From: Mycolicibacterium celeriflavum
GTDB lineage: Bacteria; Actinomycetota; Actinomycetes; Mycobacteriales; Mycobacteriaceae
NCBI RefSeq assembly: GCF_010731795.1
Contig: NZ_AP022591.1
Location: 2,542,001-2,606,000 of the forward strand
Length of the DNA: 64,000 nucleotides
Reading direction: 5' to 3'
The translations under genes and the position numbers were made by a program. Under the pieces are notes generated by a model that saw only the letters and a list, made by a program, of their open reading frames with translations, searched no databases and was not told the DNA's origin. The first letter of the stretch is position 1. Each line of letters starts with the position of its first letter. Shown in pieces: positions 8,147-17,244 of the stretch.

Positions 8147-9673
8147 GTGCCGGACGGTCCTCGCGTCGACGCCGAGCAGCGTCAGGTCTCCGGGCTGGCC
8201 GCTGTCATGACGGTGATCGCGATGGGGCTCGGGTATGCGATCTCGATCGGCGACCCGACCACGCTGTCGGCCAACCTGCAACTGGTGTCGACCGGCCTGG
8301 GAATCACCGGAAGCACCGCCACGTTCGTCGCCAGCCTTGCGACCCTGACCATGGCGGCCGCGGTGCTCAGCGCCGGCGCGCTCGGCGATCTCTACGGCAT
8401 GCGGCGGATGTACCTGCTGGGGCTGGCCGGTGCCACCGTGTTCAGCGTGCTTGCCGCCGCTGCGCCCTCGCCGGCGGTGCTGATCGTCGCCCGTGCCGGT
8501 GCCGGCGTGATGCTGGCCTTCCTGATCGGGCTCTCGCTGGCGATCACGAACGCGGTGTTTCCCCCGGGTCGGCGGGCCGCGGCGATCGCCGCCTACTTCG
8601 GCGTGGGATACGCGGTCGCCACCCCGATGCCCGCGATCAGCGGCATGCTGGGCCACGCCATCGGTTGGCGCGCATGCTTTTTCGTGGTGCCGCTGATCGC
8701 GGTGCTGGGGCTGGTCATCACGTCGCGCTATGTACCGGAGACCGTGCGCGGTACCCATCGGCTCGATGTGCTCGGGATGGCGTTGTTCGCCGTCGCGCTG
8801 ATGGGGTTGATCTTCGGTATGTCGCGGATCGAGACCGGCATCAATGCCGTGGGACTGTCGGCTGTTGCGGTCGGCCTGTTGGCCGGTTGCGCGTTCGTCG
8901 TGCAGGAGTTACATACGCGGGAGCCCGCTTTGGATATGCGGGTCTTTCGCTCCGGCCGGTTCAACGCCGCCGTCACCGCGGGGGTGATGTTCAACATCGT
9001 GCTCGGCGGTTCGATGGTTCTGATGTCGTTCTACCTCGTCACCATCCGCAAGGAATCACACGAGCTGTTCGGCCTGCTGCTGATCCCCGCCACCGCGATG
9101 GCCGCCGTGGCCGCCACCTCCGCCGGCCCGGCCGCGAACCGGTTCGGGCAACGCGCGGTCATGGTCAGCGGGCTCACGGTCATGCTCGGCGGCCTGCTGA
9201 CGATGCGGTTCTTCGACCTGGACACCTCGCGGACGACGGTGTTCGCCGCCACCGCGCTCATCGTGGTCGGCGGTGCACTGGTCACCACCCCGCAGGCCAT
9301 GATCATGATGGGCAGCGCGCCAGCCGATCTCGGCGGCGCGGTCTCCGCCGTCAAGAGCGCGGTCAACGAGAGCGGGTATTCGCTCGGCCCAGCGCTTTTC
9401 GCGCTCGTCGGGATCAACCTGTTCCTCACCGACAGCGTTCACGATCTGCACCAAGCAGGGATAACGCGCGCAGAGACCCGCGAGGCGGTGCTGACCGTCC
9501 ACGGCGGCCACGGCGCGCAACTGGTCAACCCCGAGCAGGCGCGGCTGGTGGTGGATCAGGCGCCGCACAACGCGGTCGACGCGATTCACACGCTGAGCCT
9601 GATCATGGCCGTCGGGCCGATCGCGGCGATCATTTTGGCGTTCTTCTTGATCAAGCCCGTCACCGCCAGGTGA
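8147..9673 (+). CDS. DHA2-type MFS drug/proton antiporter (14 TM)
   Basis: 508 residues from GTG 8147. About 14 hydrophobic spans follow each other. The motif-A region reads GALGDLYGMRRMYLLGLAG between helices 2 and 3, and a motif-C-like glycine/proline-rich helix follows (GVGYAVATPMPAISGMLG). The size and the QacA/SmvA-like layout point to the 14-helix DHA2 efflux group, which exports cationic or lipophilic compounds with proton antiport at the inner membrane. There is a periplasmic loop after helix 13 (about residues 430-470). The gene starts 10 bp after the esterase gene and ends 7 bp from the convergent solute-binding gene. Substrate unknown. Confidence 0.85.
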   Translation: MPDGPRVDAEQRQVSGLAAVMTVIAMGLGYAISIGDPTTLSANLQLVSTGLGITGSTATFVASLATLTMAAAVLSAGALGDLYGMRRMYLLGLAGATVFSVLAAAAPSPAVLIVARAGAGVMLAFLIGLSLAITNAVFPPGRRAAAIAAYFGVGYAVATPMPAISGMLGHAIGWRACFFVVPLIAVLGLVITSRYVPETVRGTHRLDVLGMALFAVALMGLIFGMSRIETGINAVGLSAVAVGLLAGCAFVVQELHTREPALDMRVFRSGRFNAAVTAGVMFNIVLGGSMVLMSFYLVTIRKESHELFGLLLIPATAMAAVAATSAGPAANRFGQRAVMVSGLTVMLGGLLTMRFFDLDTSRTTVFAATALIVVGGALVTTPQAMIMMGSAPADLGGAVSAVKSAVNESGYSLGPALFALVGINLFLTDSVHDLHQAGITRAETREAVLTVHGGHGAQLVNPEQARLVVDQAPHNAVDAIHTLSLIMAVGPIAAIILAFFLIKPVTAR

Positions 9674-9680
9674 ATTCGCG

Positions 9681-10949
9681 TCAGCGGCCGGCGATGGGCA
9701 CCGTGATCGCGTTCTGGAAGGTGTGGATGAACGTATCCGGATTCTTGCTCCGGTCGAATGCGGCCACCGCGTCGTAGACCGCCTGCTGGAACTGCGGCGG
9801 CATGAGTTCACCGTGGGTGATCGACAGCAGCACCTCGTCGTGCCACAACGACTCCGACGCCTGACGTTGATAGGGCGGTAGCGGCGCAACATCGACGTCG
9901 TTGCGCACCGGCGCCGATCCCTTCACCTTGTTGAATTCCAGCGAAGTCTTCGGATCGGCCACCGTCGCAAGGAAATCGAGGCCGTTCACCCCGTTCTCCG
10001 CGTCGGCAGACACGACGAAGGTGTCGACGATCGCCAGGTAGGCGCCGTCAGTCCCGGGATACGGAACGTATCCGAAGTCCTTGCCCTCAGTGACGCCGTT
10101 GGCCACCAGTTCGCCGTAGACGGAGTCGTTCATCGACAGGAACGCGCAGTCGCCCGACGCCAGTTTCTTCGCCGCCTGATCCCAGGTGAGCCCGCCGGCA
10201 TTCGGGTCGACCGTTGACAGGATCTGCCCCAACCTGGTCAGGGCTTGCCGGAGTTGAGGGCCCCGCCAGTCGAACGAGTCGTCGCCGATCTTCTTCCATC
10301 CATCCGGACCGACCACACCCAACAGCGTGTTCTCGAACAGTTCGGTTGCGGTGAACCTGTCCTTGCTGCCCAGACACAACGCCGTTCGACCGCTTGCCGC
10401 AACCTTGTCCAGGTCGCCGCGGAAGGCGTCCGGGCTGTAGCCCGGGCCCGGCGCCGCCACTCCCGCTTCCCGAAGCACACGTTGGTTGAACCACAACACG
10501 TTTCCGCGATGGGAACCGGCCGGAACTCCCCACTGCTTGCCCTTGTAGCTCGCCGCGTCGAGCAACTTCGGCGGCAGCACCGCGGCCAGATTCGTCCGCT
10601 CGTATACGGCCGACGCGTCCGCGATGCGGCTTGCGTCGACCCATGCGCGAAGGGAGCTGCCCACAAACGTCTGCCACACGTCGGGAGGGTCCCCGGCCCG
10701 CAGCCGGGCGGCGAGCGCCACCTGAACGTTGCTTCCGCCGCCACCCGCGACGGAGGCGTCGATCACCTCCACGTCCGGGTGCTCTGCTCTGAACGCGTTC
10801 AGCAGAACCTCGAAAGCCGGGCGCTCCGACGGCGATACCCACCACGACACCACCTCGAGGCGGTCGGTGGGGTCGGAGAAGTTTCCCTGCTGTCCGCCTC
10901 CGCATGCGACGAGCAGCAACGCCAACACGATGAGCCAGTGCCGCTTCAT
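9681..10949 (-). CDS. extracellular sugar-type solute-binding lipoprotein (family 1)
   Basis: 422 residues, start ATG 10949. Lipobox LLLVAC puts the lipidated Cys at residue 16. The next stretch LEVVSWWVSPSERPAFEVLL, then RAGDPPDVWQTF, is the start of a family-1 ABC solute-binding protein (maltose/oligosaccharide type), held on the outer face of the membrane to deliver sugar to a permease. ABC permease and ATPase genes are missing nearby. Instead the gene overlaps an MFS sugar symporter by the four bases ATGA, so both are made from one mRNA. This pairing is unusual: either the ABC partners lie elsewhere or the binding protein works differently here. Confidence 0.85.
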   Translation of the reverse strand: MKRHWLIVLALLLVACGGGQQGNFSDPTDRLEVVSWWVSPSERPAFEVLLNAFRAEHPDVEVIDASVAGGGGSNVQVALAARLRAGDPPDVWQTFVGSSLRAWVDASRIADASAVYERTNLAAVLPPKLLDAASYKGKQWGVPAGSHRGNVLWFNQRVLREAGVAAPGPGYSPDAFRGDLDKVAASGRTALCLGSKDRFTATELFENTLLGVVGPDGWKKIGDDSFDWRGPQLRQALTRLGQILSTVDPNAGGLTWDQAAKKLASGDCAFLSMNDSVYGELVANGVTEGKDFGYVPYPGTDGAYLAIVDTFVVSADAENGVNGLDFLATVADPKTSLEFNKVKGSAPVRNDVDVAPLPPYQRQASESLWHDEVLLSITHGELMPPQFQQAVYDAVAAFDRSKNPDTFIHTFQNAITVPIAGR

Positions 10950-12292
10950 GCCCGTTCTCCAACCACGTGAGGATCTGTTCGGCCGCCGTGGGGCCGGGCC
11001 CGCAGGTCGTAGACGGCGTAGCAGGTGACCACCGCGAAACAGACGGCCGGTACGACAAAGGACAGCGCCGGACTGGTCGCGTCCAACAGCTTGCCTTGAA
11101 CCAGTGGCATGATCGCTCCACCGACGATGGCCATCACTAACCCGGCGGCGCCAAATTTCGTTGCGGGACCGAGCCCTTTGAGCGCGACACCGTAGATCGT
11201 CGGAAACATCAGCGACAGACAGAACGACAGCGCGACGACGGCGGCGACTCCGGCCACGTTCGGGGAGAACATGGCGAAGATGCACAGCACCACTGCGAGT
11301 GCGCCGAGGAACGTGAGTACCTTTGTCGCACGGATCCGTCCGATCACCCACGTCATGATGAACCGCGAAACCAGGAACACGATCAGGCTCAGTTGCAGCA
11401 GGTAGCCGCCCAGCTGAAGGGACCCGTTCAGCGCCTGCTGGGAGTACTGGATCAGGAACGTCCACGTGCAGACCTGTGCTGCCACGTTGAAGAACTGCGC
11501 GACGACCCCGAAGACGTAGCGCCTGTTGGACAACAGGATCCGGACCGCAGACTGACCCTGGAGGTCGGCATCGGGGAACTCCTCGACGATCGGCGGCGAC
11601 TTCTGGATGGCGAACACCAGGGCGATGGCAATCAGCACGAACCCGAGGCCCAGATACGGACCCATCACCGCCCCGAGTTGACCGGCGCGGATCGCATGTT
11701 CCTCGGCCGCGGACAGATTCGCCATGTTCACAGGCTCGTCCAGCTTGGGCAAGATCAGCGTCGCGGCCAGAAGCACCCCGATGTTGGTGCCCACCGGGTT
11801 GAACGCCTGCGCGAAGTTCAGTCGCCGCGTCGCGGTTTCCTCCGGCCCCATCGACAGCACATAGGGGTTGGCGGACGTCTCGAGTATCGAGCAGCCGGCG
11901 GCAATCGCGAACAGCGCGACCAGGAATGCCTCGTAGGTCATGATCTTGCTGGCCGGATAGAACGCGATCGCGCCGGCCGCCGCGAGGAGCAGACCCGTGA
12001 GTAGTCCCGCTTTGTAGCCGAACCGGGCATTGATCAATGCGGCGGGAATCGCGAGCAGGAAGTACGCCCCGAAGTACGCCAACTGAACCAGCGACGCCTG
12101 GAAGGTGTTCATGTCGAAGATGCGCTTGAAGCCGGCCACCATCGGCGTCGTGAGGTCTGCGGCGACGCCCCAGGCGGTGAAGCAGCAGATCAGCACGCCG
12201 AACAGCACCCACATCTTCGGATAGACGAGGGCTGCTTTCGGCGTCGACCCGGTAGCTCCGGCGGGTTGATCGGCGTGCTCGGTGGTCGTCAT
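10946..12292 (-). CDS. FucP-type sugar:proton symporter (MFS)
   Basis: 448 residues from ATG 12292, preceded by GAGGG. Twelve hydrophobic spans. The family marks are FGAYFLLAIPAALINARFGY (helix 2 to loop), SILETSANPYVLSMGPEETA (the conserved ETxANPY element of the FucP/glucose-galactose group) and RRLNFAQAFNPVGTNIGVLL. Such proteins take up fucose, glucose or galactose with a proton. The gene leads a two-gene unit with the solute-binding lipoprotein. An operator-like inverted repeat lies 11 bp upstream of the start codon. Which sugar is moved cannot be read from the sequence. Confidence 0.85.
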   Translation of the reverse strand: MTTTEHADQPAGATGSTPKAALVYPKMWVLFGVLICCFTAWGVAADLTTPMVAGFKRIFDMNTFQASLVQLAYFGAYFLLAIPAALINARFGYKAGLLTGLLLAAAGAIAFYPASKIMTYEAFLVALFAIAAGCSILETSANPYVLSMGPEETATRRLNFAQAFNPVGTNIGVLLAATLILPKLDEPVNMANLSAAEEHAIRAGQLGAVMGPYLGLGFVLIAIALVFAIQKSPPIVEEFPDADLQGQSAVRILLSNRRYVFGVVAQFFNVAAQVCTWTFLIQYSQQALNGSLQLGGYLLQLSLIVFLVSRFIMTWVIGRIRATKVLTFLGALAVVLCIFAMFSPNVAGVAAVVALSFCLSLMFPTIYGVALKGLGPATKFGAAGLVMAIVGGAIMPLVQGKLLDATSPALSFVVPAVCFAVVTCYAVYDLRARPHGGRTDPHVVGERA

Positions 12293-12302
12293 GCTGGTGC
12301 CC

Positions 12303-12318
12303 TCGCTTTGCGAAGCGA
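12303..12318 (-). promoter_or_regulatory. operator-like inverted repeat before the FucP gene
   Basis: TCGCTT and AAGCGA form perfect 6-bp arms around TGCG, only 11 bp upstream of the FucP-type start. A repressor bound here would block transcription or translation start. No regulator gene is adjacent. Confidence 0.4.
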
Positions 12319-12406
12319 TAGGGCGCAACCCCTATCTGGGATTCACCTCACGCTATGCCGCTGCGCCCGGGAACGGGGGCACTTTGGTCATGCGGGCATC
12401 ACGACG

Positions 12407-13798
12407 TCAGCGAGGGCAACTGCGCACGAGTTCGGCCAACTCCTCTTCGAAGCGATCGGCCAGAGTCCACAAGTCGTTCACCAGTTTTCGGCACGAGATC
12501 AGACCGATGTTCAGCTTGCCGCTCAACGACATCACCGTGATGTTCAGTCCCGAGCCGTGAAAGATCGGCCCGAGCGGATACAGCGATTTCATCTCGGCGC
12601 CCATCGCATAGAGCTTGGTGTCCGGGCCGGCCACGTTCGAGATGACCACATTGTGGATCGGCGTGCGCTTCAGCGGGGTGTGTGACATCACCTCCATTGC
12701 CATCCCGAACAACGGAGGTGGCAGCGCCTGCGTCACGTCGGCCAGCAGCGTCGGGGCGATGGCCGAACTGTGTTCCTTTGCATGCCAACTGGATTCGGCG
12801 ATGGCACGCAGTCGGGCGGCGGGGTCGGCGATGTGCGACTGCAGGTTGCAGAACATGCCCGAGAGCTGGTTGCGGCCCGGCCGGTCGGACTTGTCGTGCA
12901 CCGACGCGGGAACCACCGCCACCAGCGGCTTGTCGGGCAGCTCTTTGCGGTCGCCCAGGTATCCGCGCAGCGCGCCGGCGCACAACGCCATCACCACGTC
13001 GTTGACCTTGACGCCGAACGCGTCCTTCACGCGCTTGACATCCGCCAACTCCAGCTGTGCCAGCGCGATGGTGCGGTCGGCGGTGATCTCGGCGTTGAAC
13101 ACCGTCGCCGGAGCTTTGAACGGTGCGGCCATGGCCGTGCCGCTGCGCGCGCGGGCGATCGAGTTGACGATCGTCGACATCGTCGCGGGCACCGCTCTCG
13201 CCAGCTGCAACGGCCGCGTGACCGCCCGCATCAAACCGTCGGCGGTGATCTCGAACCGCCTCGCGCGCCCGGGGCCCGCTACGGAATCCGGTGGCGGGGC
13301 GTCGGGTTCGAGGTCGCACAGCTTGCTGATCAGGTTGGCCGCCGATACGCCGTCCACCGCGGCGTGATGCACCTTCATCATCAGCGCGATGTCGCCGTAG
13401 ACATGCGGGTCGGTTTCGGCGATGCCCTCGATCACCCACATCTCCCACAGCGGCTTGCTGCGGTCCAGCGGAGCTGACGCGATGCGTCCGCAGACGTTGG
13501 TCAGTTCGGTGACCTCGCCCGGCGCGGGCAATGCGATGCGGTGCAGGTGGTAGGACAGGTCCACGTCGTCCTCCTCCACCCACACCGGATGGTCCAGGTT
13601 CAGCGGGCTGTTCGCGAGCTTTGCCCGGAACTCCGGCAGCGCCCGCAGCCGCGAGGCCAGGTGCTCGCGGACTCGGTCGAAGCGGTAGCCACCCGGGATC
13701 GTCGACGTGTCGAGGCACGCGATCGCACACACATTCAGTGGAACGCTGGGTGATTCGCTGTACAGCAGACTGGCATCGAACGCGCTGAGCCGTTCCAT
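12407..13798 (-). CDS. wax ester synthase / diacylglycerol acyltransferase (WS/DGAT)
   Basis: 463 residues. The catalytic HHxxxDG motif is intact (H144, H145, D149 in KVHHAAVDGVSAANL). The N-terminus MERLSAFDASLLYSESPSVP and the late AGPDTKLYAMGAEM and LSGKLNIGLISC segments are the standard landmarks of mycobacterial triacylglycerol synthases. The enzyme joins acyl-CoA to diacylglycerol or fatty alcohol, making storage lipid at the membrane. Mycobacteria carry many paralogues, so no symbol is assigned. No obvious operon partner: the cyclic-nucleotide-binding gene upstream ends 58 bp away. Confidence 0.92.
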   Translation of the reverse strand: MERLSAFDASLLYSESPSVPLNVCAIACLDTSTIPGGYRFDRVREHLASRLRALPEFRAKLANSPLNLDHPVWVEEDDVDLSYHLHRIALPAPGEVTELTNVCGRIASAPLDRSKPLWEMWVIEGIAETDPHVYGDIALMMKVHHAAVDGVSAANLISKLCDLEPDAPPPDSVAGPGRARRFEITADGLMRAVTRPLQLARAVPATMSTIVNSIARARSGTAMAAPFKAPATVFNAEITADRTIALAQLELADVKRVKDAFGVKVNDVVMALCAGALRGYLGDRKELPDKPLVAVVPASVHDKSDRPGRNQLSGMFCNLQSHIADPAARLRAIAESSWHAKEHSSAIAPTLLADVTQALPPPLFGMAMEVMSHTPLKRTPIHNVVISNVAGPDTKLYAMGAEMKSLYPLGPIFHGSGLNITVMSLSGKLNIGLISCRKLVNDLWTLADRFEEELAELVRSCPR

Positions 13799-13855
13799 CC
13801 ACCCGGCGTACCCGAGTTGACACGCGCGTAAAACCTCGAGCGCGGTCGGTACAGG

Positions 13856-14323
13856 TCAGCCCGGTTCGGCGGTGTCAGCCTTCGAGGTGTGGCGGGCGAC
13901 CGTCGCGTCCATGGCCTCGCGCAGCGCCGGTATCTCGGCGAGCAGACGGTTCAGGTCGTCTCGGTCGATGTGCAGCACCTCGGCGCGCCCCGTCGTCGTC
14001 ACGGTCGCATTGCGCAGTGCGCCGCGGCGCAGCACCGATTCGCCGATCACCTCGCCCGGACCGACCACGGCGATCCGGTCGTGGCCGACGTAGACGCCGA
14101 CCTCCCCGCTGAGCAGGATGTAGCAGGCGTCCGACGGGGTCTGCTCGCGGATCAGCGGCCAGGGTCCCGACGTCGACGTGCGGTGTGACGCCTGGACCAG
14201 ACGCGTGAGGTCGCTGTCGGAGAACTTCGCGAACGTGTCGAACTCCCGTAGTCGCCTGGCGTCGAGTTGGATTTCCTGCGCGCGGGCCTCTTCGCTGGCG
14301 CGGGCGTACCTGCGGTTGTCCAT
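13856..14323 (-). CDS. cyclic nucleotide-binding domain protein
   Basis: 155 residues. FAKFSDSDLTRLVQASH followed by YILLSGEVGVYVGHDRIAVV and GPGEVIGESVLRRGALRNAT is a complete CAP/PKA-type cyclic-nucleotide-binding beta-barrel. The phosphate-binding cassette GEVIGESVLRRGALRNA has Gly-Glu and Arg at the expected places, so nucleotide binding is plausible. There is no DNA-binding or enzyme domain after it, so it is a stand-alone sensor. It lies between the kinase and WS/DGAT genes on the same strand. Mycobacteria have several such proteins. What it controls is not known. Confidence 0.8.
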   Translation of the reverse strand: MDNRRYARASEEARAQEIQLDARRLREFDTFAKFSDSDLTRLVQASHRTSTSGPWPLIREQTPSDACYILLSGEVGVYVGHDRIAVVGPGEVIGESVLRRGALRNATVTTTGRAEVLHIDRDDLNRLLAEIPALREAMDATVARHTSKADTAEPG

Positions 14324-14430
14324 AGTGGTCCCCGATCCGAGACGTGTCTCTCGCCGAACGGTAGCCGACCAGCTGCGGTTTTGGTGCGCAAATGGTCGTT
14401 GAGCGATAGGTAGCGCGCCGAAATCCCCGG

Positions 14431-15990
14431 TTAGCGGTCCGCTGAGCCGTACTCCAGCGCCGGCTCCGCCGAGTCCACCGTCCCGTTGCTCGAGATCGTC
14501 AGCATGCCGGGTTGCACGTCGTACCGCGCGCCGTCGGCCGGATTGGTGGCGACGAACCCCGCACCCGACGGTTGCACGTTGTCGAGTCGCACGTTGGCGC
14601 CGTCGCGCAGCCGCTCACCCAGGTAGTAGTAGTCGCCCGGCGCCGTCTCACATACCACCGCCAGCGACTGTGCGGTTCTGATCGCCGCCGCCGGCGTGCT
14701 GCCCGCATCGCAGCGCGCGGTGTGCCCGATGAAGCCCTGCGAGTCCGTCCCCGAAACCCCCGCGATCGGCGCCCCGCTGGTGGTCGGTGTGGTGGACGGC
14801 GTCGGGGTTGTCGTTGTCGTCGTGGTCGTCGTCTCCTCCTCGGCCGACGGCGCGGTGGTTTCGGTCGTCGTCGACGGCGGCAGCGCCAGCGACGTCTGCG
14901 GCGCCGATCCGCTCCCGTGGTCGCCGAACGCCAGCACCAACGCCAGCACCACGGCCGCGGTGAACAGCACGATCGTCGTCACGACCAACCCGATCTGCGC
15001 GGGCCCGAAACGCGGCTTGCGGTTCGGCGCGGGTGGCGGCAACGGTGCGTACGCCGGCTGGTAGCCCGTGCGCACCGGATTCGGGTCGACGGCCGAGAAC
15101 TGCCGCGTCGACGGCGGCGGCTGCGGCGGCGGGGGCGGTGCCGCGACCGGAGCATTCGCCGCCGCAGCGGCGGCCTTGGCCAGCTCACCTGCCGTCGCGA
15201 ATCGGTCCGCAGGTTTCTTCGCCATGCCGCGGGCGATGACCTCGTCGAACTCCCGGCTGATGCCTCTGCGCATGATGCTCGGGCGCGGCGCGGGCGAGAA
15301 CAGGTGGGCGCCCATGATCTCGCGTAGGTCGCCGGAGTCGAACGGCGCCCGACCGGTCAGGCACTCATAAAGCAGGCAGGTCAGCGAGTAGATGTCGGAG
15401 GCGGGCCCGCCGCGCTCTCCGCTGATGCGTTCCGGCGCCATGTATGCGCACGAGCCGATCACCAGCCCGGTCTTGGTGACCGCCGCTTCCCCGCCGCCGT
15501 GGGCGATGCCGAAGTCGACGAGATACGCGAAGTCGTCGGCGGTGAGCAGCACGTTCTCCGGCTTGATGTCGCGATGCACGAGACCGTTGGCGTGCGCGGC
15601 GTCCAGCGCCGCCGCCACCTGCGTGATGATCGACACGACGCGCGTCGCGGGCAACGCGCCGTCGGTGCGCAGCAGTTCCTTGAGGCTCGCGCCCTCGACC
15701 AGGCGCATGTCGATGTAGAGCGTTCCGTCGATGTCTCCGAAGTCGTGCACGGGGATGACGTGCGGTTCCTGCAGTCGCGCAGCGACGCGCGACTCGCGTC
15801 GGAAACGTTCCTGAAAGTTGGGGTCGACGGCCATATCCGGACGTAGCAGCTTGATCGCCACCGTCCGCTCCTTTGCGGTGTCATAGGCGCGGTAGACCTC
15901 GCCCATGCCGCCGACGCCGATCAGGGACTTCAGCTCATACGGCCCGAATCGCGTACCCAGTCGGGAGCCGCCCTTCGGGGAGCTCAACAT
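14431..15990 (-). CDS. membrane Ser/Thr protein kinase (PknH-like layout)
   Basis: 519 residues from ATG 15990 with AGGAAGG upstream. Kinase domain about 15-270: glycine loop GVGGMGEVY, Lys47, HRDIKPEN with Asp141, DFG at 159-161 and APE in CAYMAPERIS, all intact. A proline/alanine-rich juxtamembrane linker follows, then one transmembrane helix (IGLVVTTIVLFTAAVVLALV, near 340-360). An external part then carries a Thr/Ser/Pro tract and a C-terminal beta-rich domain with two cysteines (HTARCDAGS, AVVCETAP). This is the sensor-kinase plan of mycobacterial Pkn proteins, in which external ligands trigger dimerisation and phosphorylation inside. The exact orthologue is not assignable. A truncated kinase remnant occurs at 39754. 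Confidence 0.92.
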   Translation of the reverse strand: MLSSPKGGSRLGTRFGPYELKSLIGVGGMGEVYRAYDTAKERTVAIKLLRPDMAVDPNFQERFRRESRVAARLQEPHVIPVHDFGDIDGTLYIDMRLVEGASLKELLRTDGALPATRVVSIITQVAAALDAAHANGLVHRDIKPENVLLTADDFAYLVDFGIAHGGGEAAVTKTGLVIGSCAYMAPERISGERGGPASDIYSLTCLLYECLTGRAPFDSGDLREIMGAHLFSPAPRPSIMRRGISREFDEVIARGMAKKPADRFATAGELAKAAAAAANAPVAAPPPPPQPPPSTRQFSAVDPNPVRTGYQPAYAPLPPPAPNRKPRFGPAQIGLVVTTIVLFTAAVVLALVLAFGDHGSGSAPQTSLALPPSTTTETTAPSAEEETTTTTTTTTPTPSTTPTTSGAPIAGVSGTDSQGFIGHTARCDAGSTPAAAIRTAQSLAVVCETAPGDYYYLGERLRDGANVRLDNVQPSGAGFVATNPADGARYDVQPGMLTISSNGTVDSAEPALEYGSADR

Positions 15991-16125
15991 GCAATCCTTC
16001 CTCTTATCGACATCAGCGCAGCAGTCAATGGTGTTCCCGCAACGCGCTGTTACATAACCCGCTCCCCGCAGCAGGTATACGTCGACTCCGATGTCACAGC
16101 CGCACAGGCGATTTCCTCGACCAGG

Positions 16126-16680
16126 TTACCGCTTGTTTCGTTTCGCGCTGAACGACACCGTCACAGCGTCGGCGACCTTCATCGAGCCCATCAGCATCGA
16201 ATACGGCTTGAGGCCGAAGTCCGAGTGCCGCACGTCGGCCTCACATGAGATACGCCACACCTCGTCGAGTTCGCTCACCGCGACGTCAACGACCTGGTTT
16301 CGAGTCTGCCCGTGAATCTGCAGCGTCCCGGTGAGACGGTATCGGTCGCCGGTCTTGTCGATGTCGCTCGATTCGAACGTGATTCGCGGAAACCGCTTCG
16401 CATTCAGCACTTTCAGGGCATTCGTCCGCGCGAGCGCCTTCTCGGGGCCGGTCAACGGCGTCACGCCGCCCTCGCCGCTGAGCACCTCGAGCGAATCCAC
16501 GTCGACCGTCAGCGTCACCTGGGTCGGTTCGCCGTCCGCCCAGGCGACCGTCGCGTGCCAGATGTTCATCACAATCGTGAGGCGGTGGCCCATCTTCGCG
16601 GCGCGGCCCCCGACGCCGGTGCGGATCTCCAGCCGACCGTCGGACTGATCCAGCTTCCAGGTCTGCGGCATGCCGTCCAT
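16126..16680 (-). CDS. YceI-family lipid-binding protein
   Basis: 184 residues from ATG 16680. An upstream start at 16725 is possible, but this one begins MDGMPQTWKLDQSDGRL, the usual YceI start. The lipocalin-like beta barrel is marked by KVLNAKRFPRITFESSDIDK, YRLTGTLQIHGQTR and DFGLKPYSMLMGSMKVADAV. YceI proteins bind polyisoprenoid or other long lipids. There is no signal peptide, so it is cytosolic here. It is divergent from the molybdenum oxidoreductase operon, with only 48 bp between the starts, so the promoters must overlap. Confidence 0.85.
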   Translation of the reverse strand: MDGMPQTWKLDQSDGRLEIRTGVGGRAAKMGHRLTIVMNIWHATVAWADGEPTQVTLTVDVDSLEVLSGEGGVTPLTGPEKALARTNALKVLNAKRFPRITFESSDIDKTGDRYRLTGTLQIHGQTRNQVVDVAVSELDEVWRISCEADVRHSDFGLKPYSMLMGSMKVADAVTVSFSAKRNKR

Positions 16681-16728
16681 TGTGGCGGTCGCCCGTTTCA
16701 CCACCCCGGACGCGGGTATCTGCACACG

Positions 16729-17244
16729 ATGGAGTCAGCCCACTTCACCGATATCACCGTGTCCGTCGACGGCGCCCGGCACTCGCTGACCGTCGACAAC
16801 CGCACGACTTTGCTGGACCTCCTCCGCGAACATCTTGGCGTCACCGCGCCCAAGAAGGGCTGCGACCACGGCCAGTGCGGATCGTGCACGGTTCTGCTCG
16901 ACGGCAGACGCGCCACCACCTGCCTGGCGTTCGCCGTTGCCCACGACGGCGCCGAGATCGTCACCGCAGCCGGGCTCGGCGACGCCGGCGCGCTGCATCC
17001 CGTCGCCCAGGCCTTCCTCGACCACGACGGTTTCCAGTGCGGTTACTGCACGCCCGGCCAGATCTGCTCGGCCGTCGGCATGCTCGACGAGGTCAAGTCC
17101 GGCGCACCGAGCCACGTCACCGAGGACCTCGAGCAAACGCCCGAACTGTCCAACGACGAGATCCGCGAACGGATGAGCGGCAACCTGTGCCGCTGCGCCG
17201 CCTACCCAAACATCGTCGCCGCCATCCATGAGGCCGCCCGATGA
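16729..17244 (+). CDS. aldehyde/xanthine oxidoreductase, [2Fe-2S] subunit
   Basis: 171 residues. The plant-type ferredoxin cluster motif is KGCDHGQCGSCTVLLDG, and the second cluster is bound by GYCTPGQICS plus NLCRCAAYPN. This is the small electron-transfer subunit of a three-gene molybdenum hydroxylase (PaoA/CoxS group). There is no Tat signal, so the complex is cytoplasmic unless another subunit directs export. ATG 16729 gives an N-terminus that aligns directly with the ferredoxin fold. ATGA overlap with the FAD-subunit gene shows tight co-translation. Confidence 0.92.
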   Translation: MESAHFTDITVSVDGARHSLTVDNRTTLLDLLREHLGVTAPKKGCDHGQCGSCTVLLDGRRATTCLAFAVAHDGAEIVTAAGLGDAGALHPVAQAFLDHDGFQCGYCTPGQICSAVGMLDEVKSGAPSHVTEDLEQTPELSNDEIRERMSGNLCRCAAYPNIVAAIHEAAR

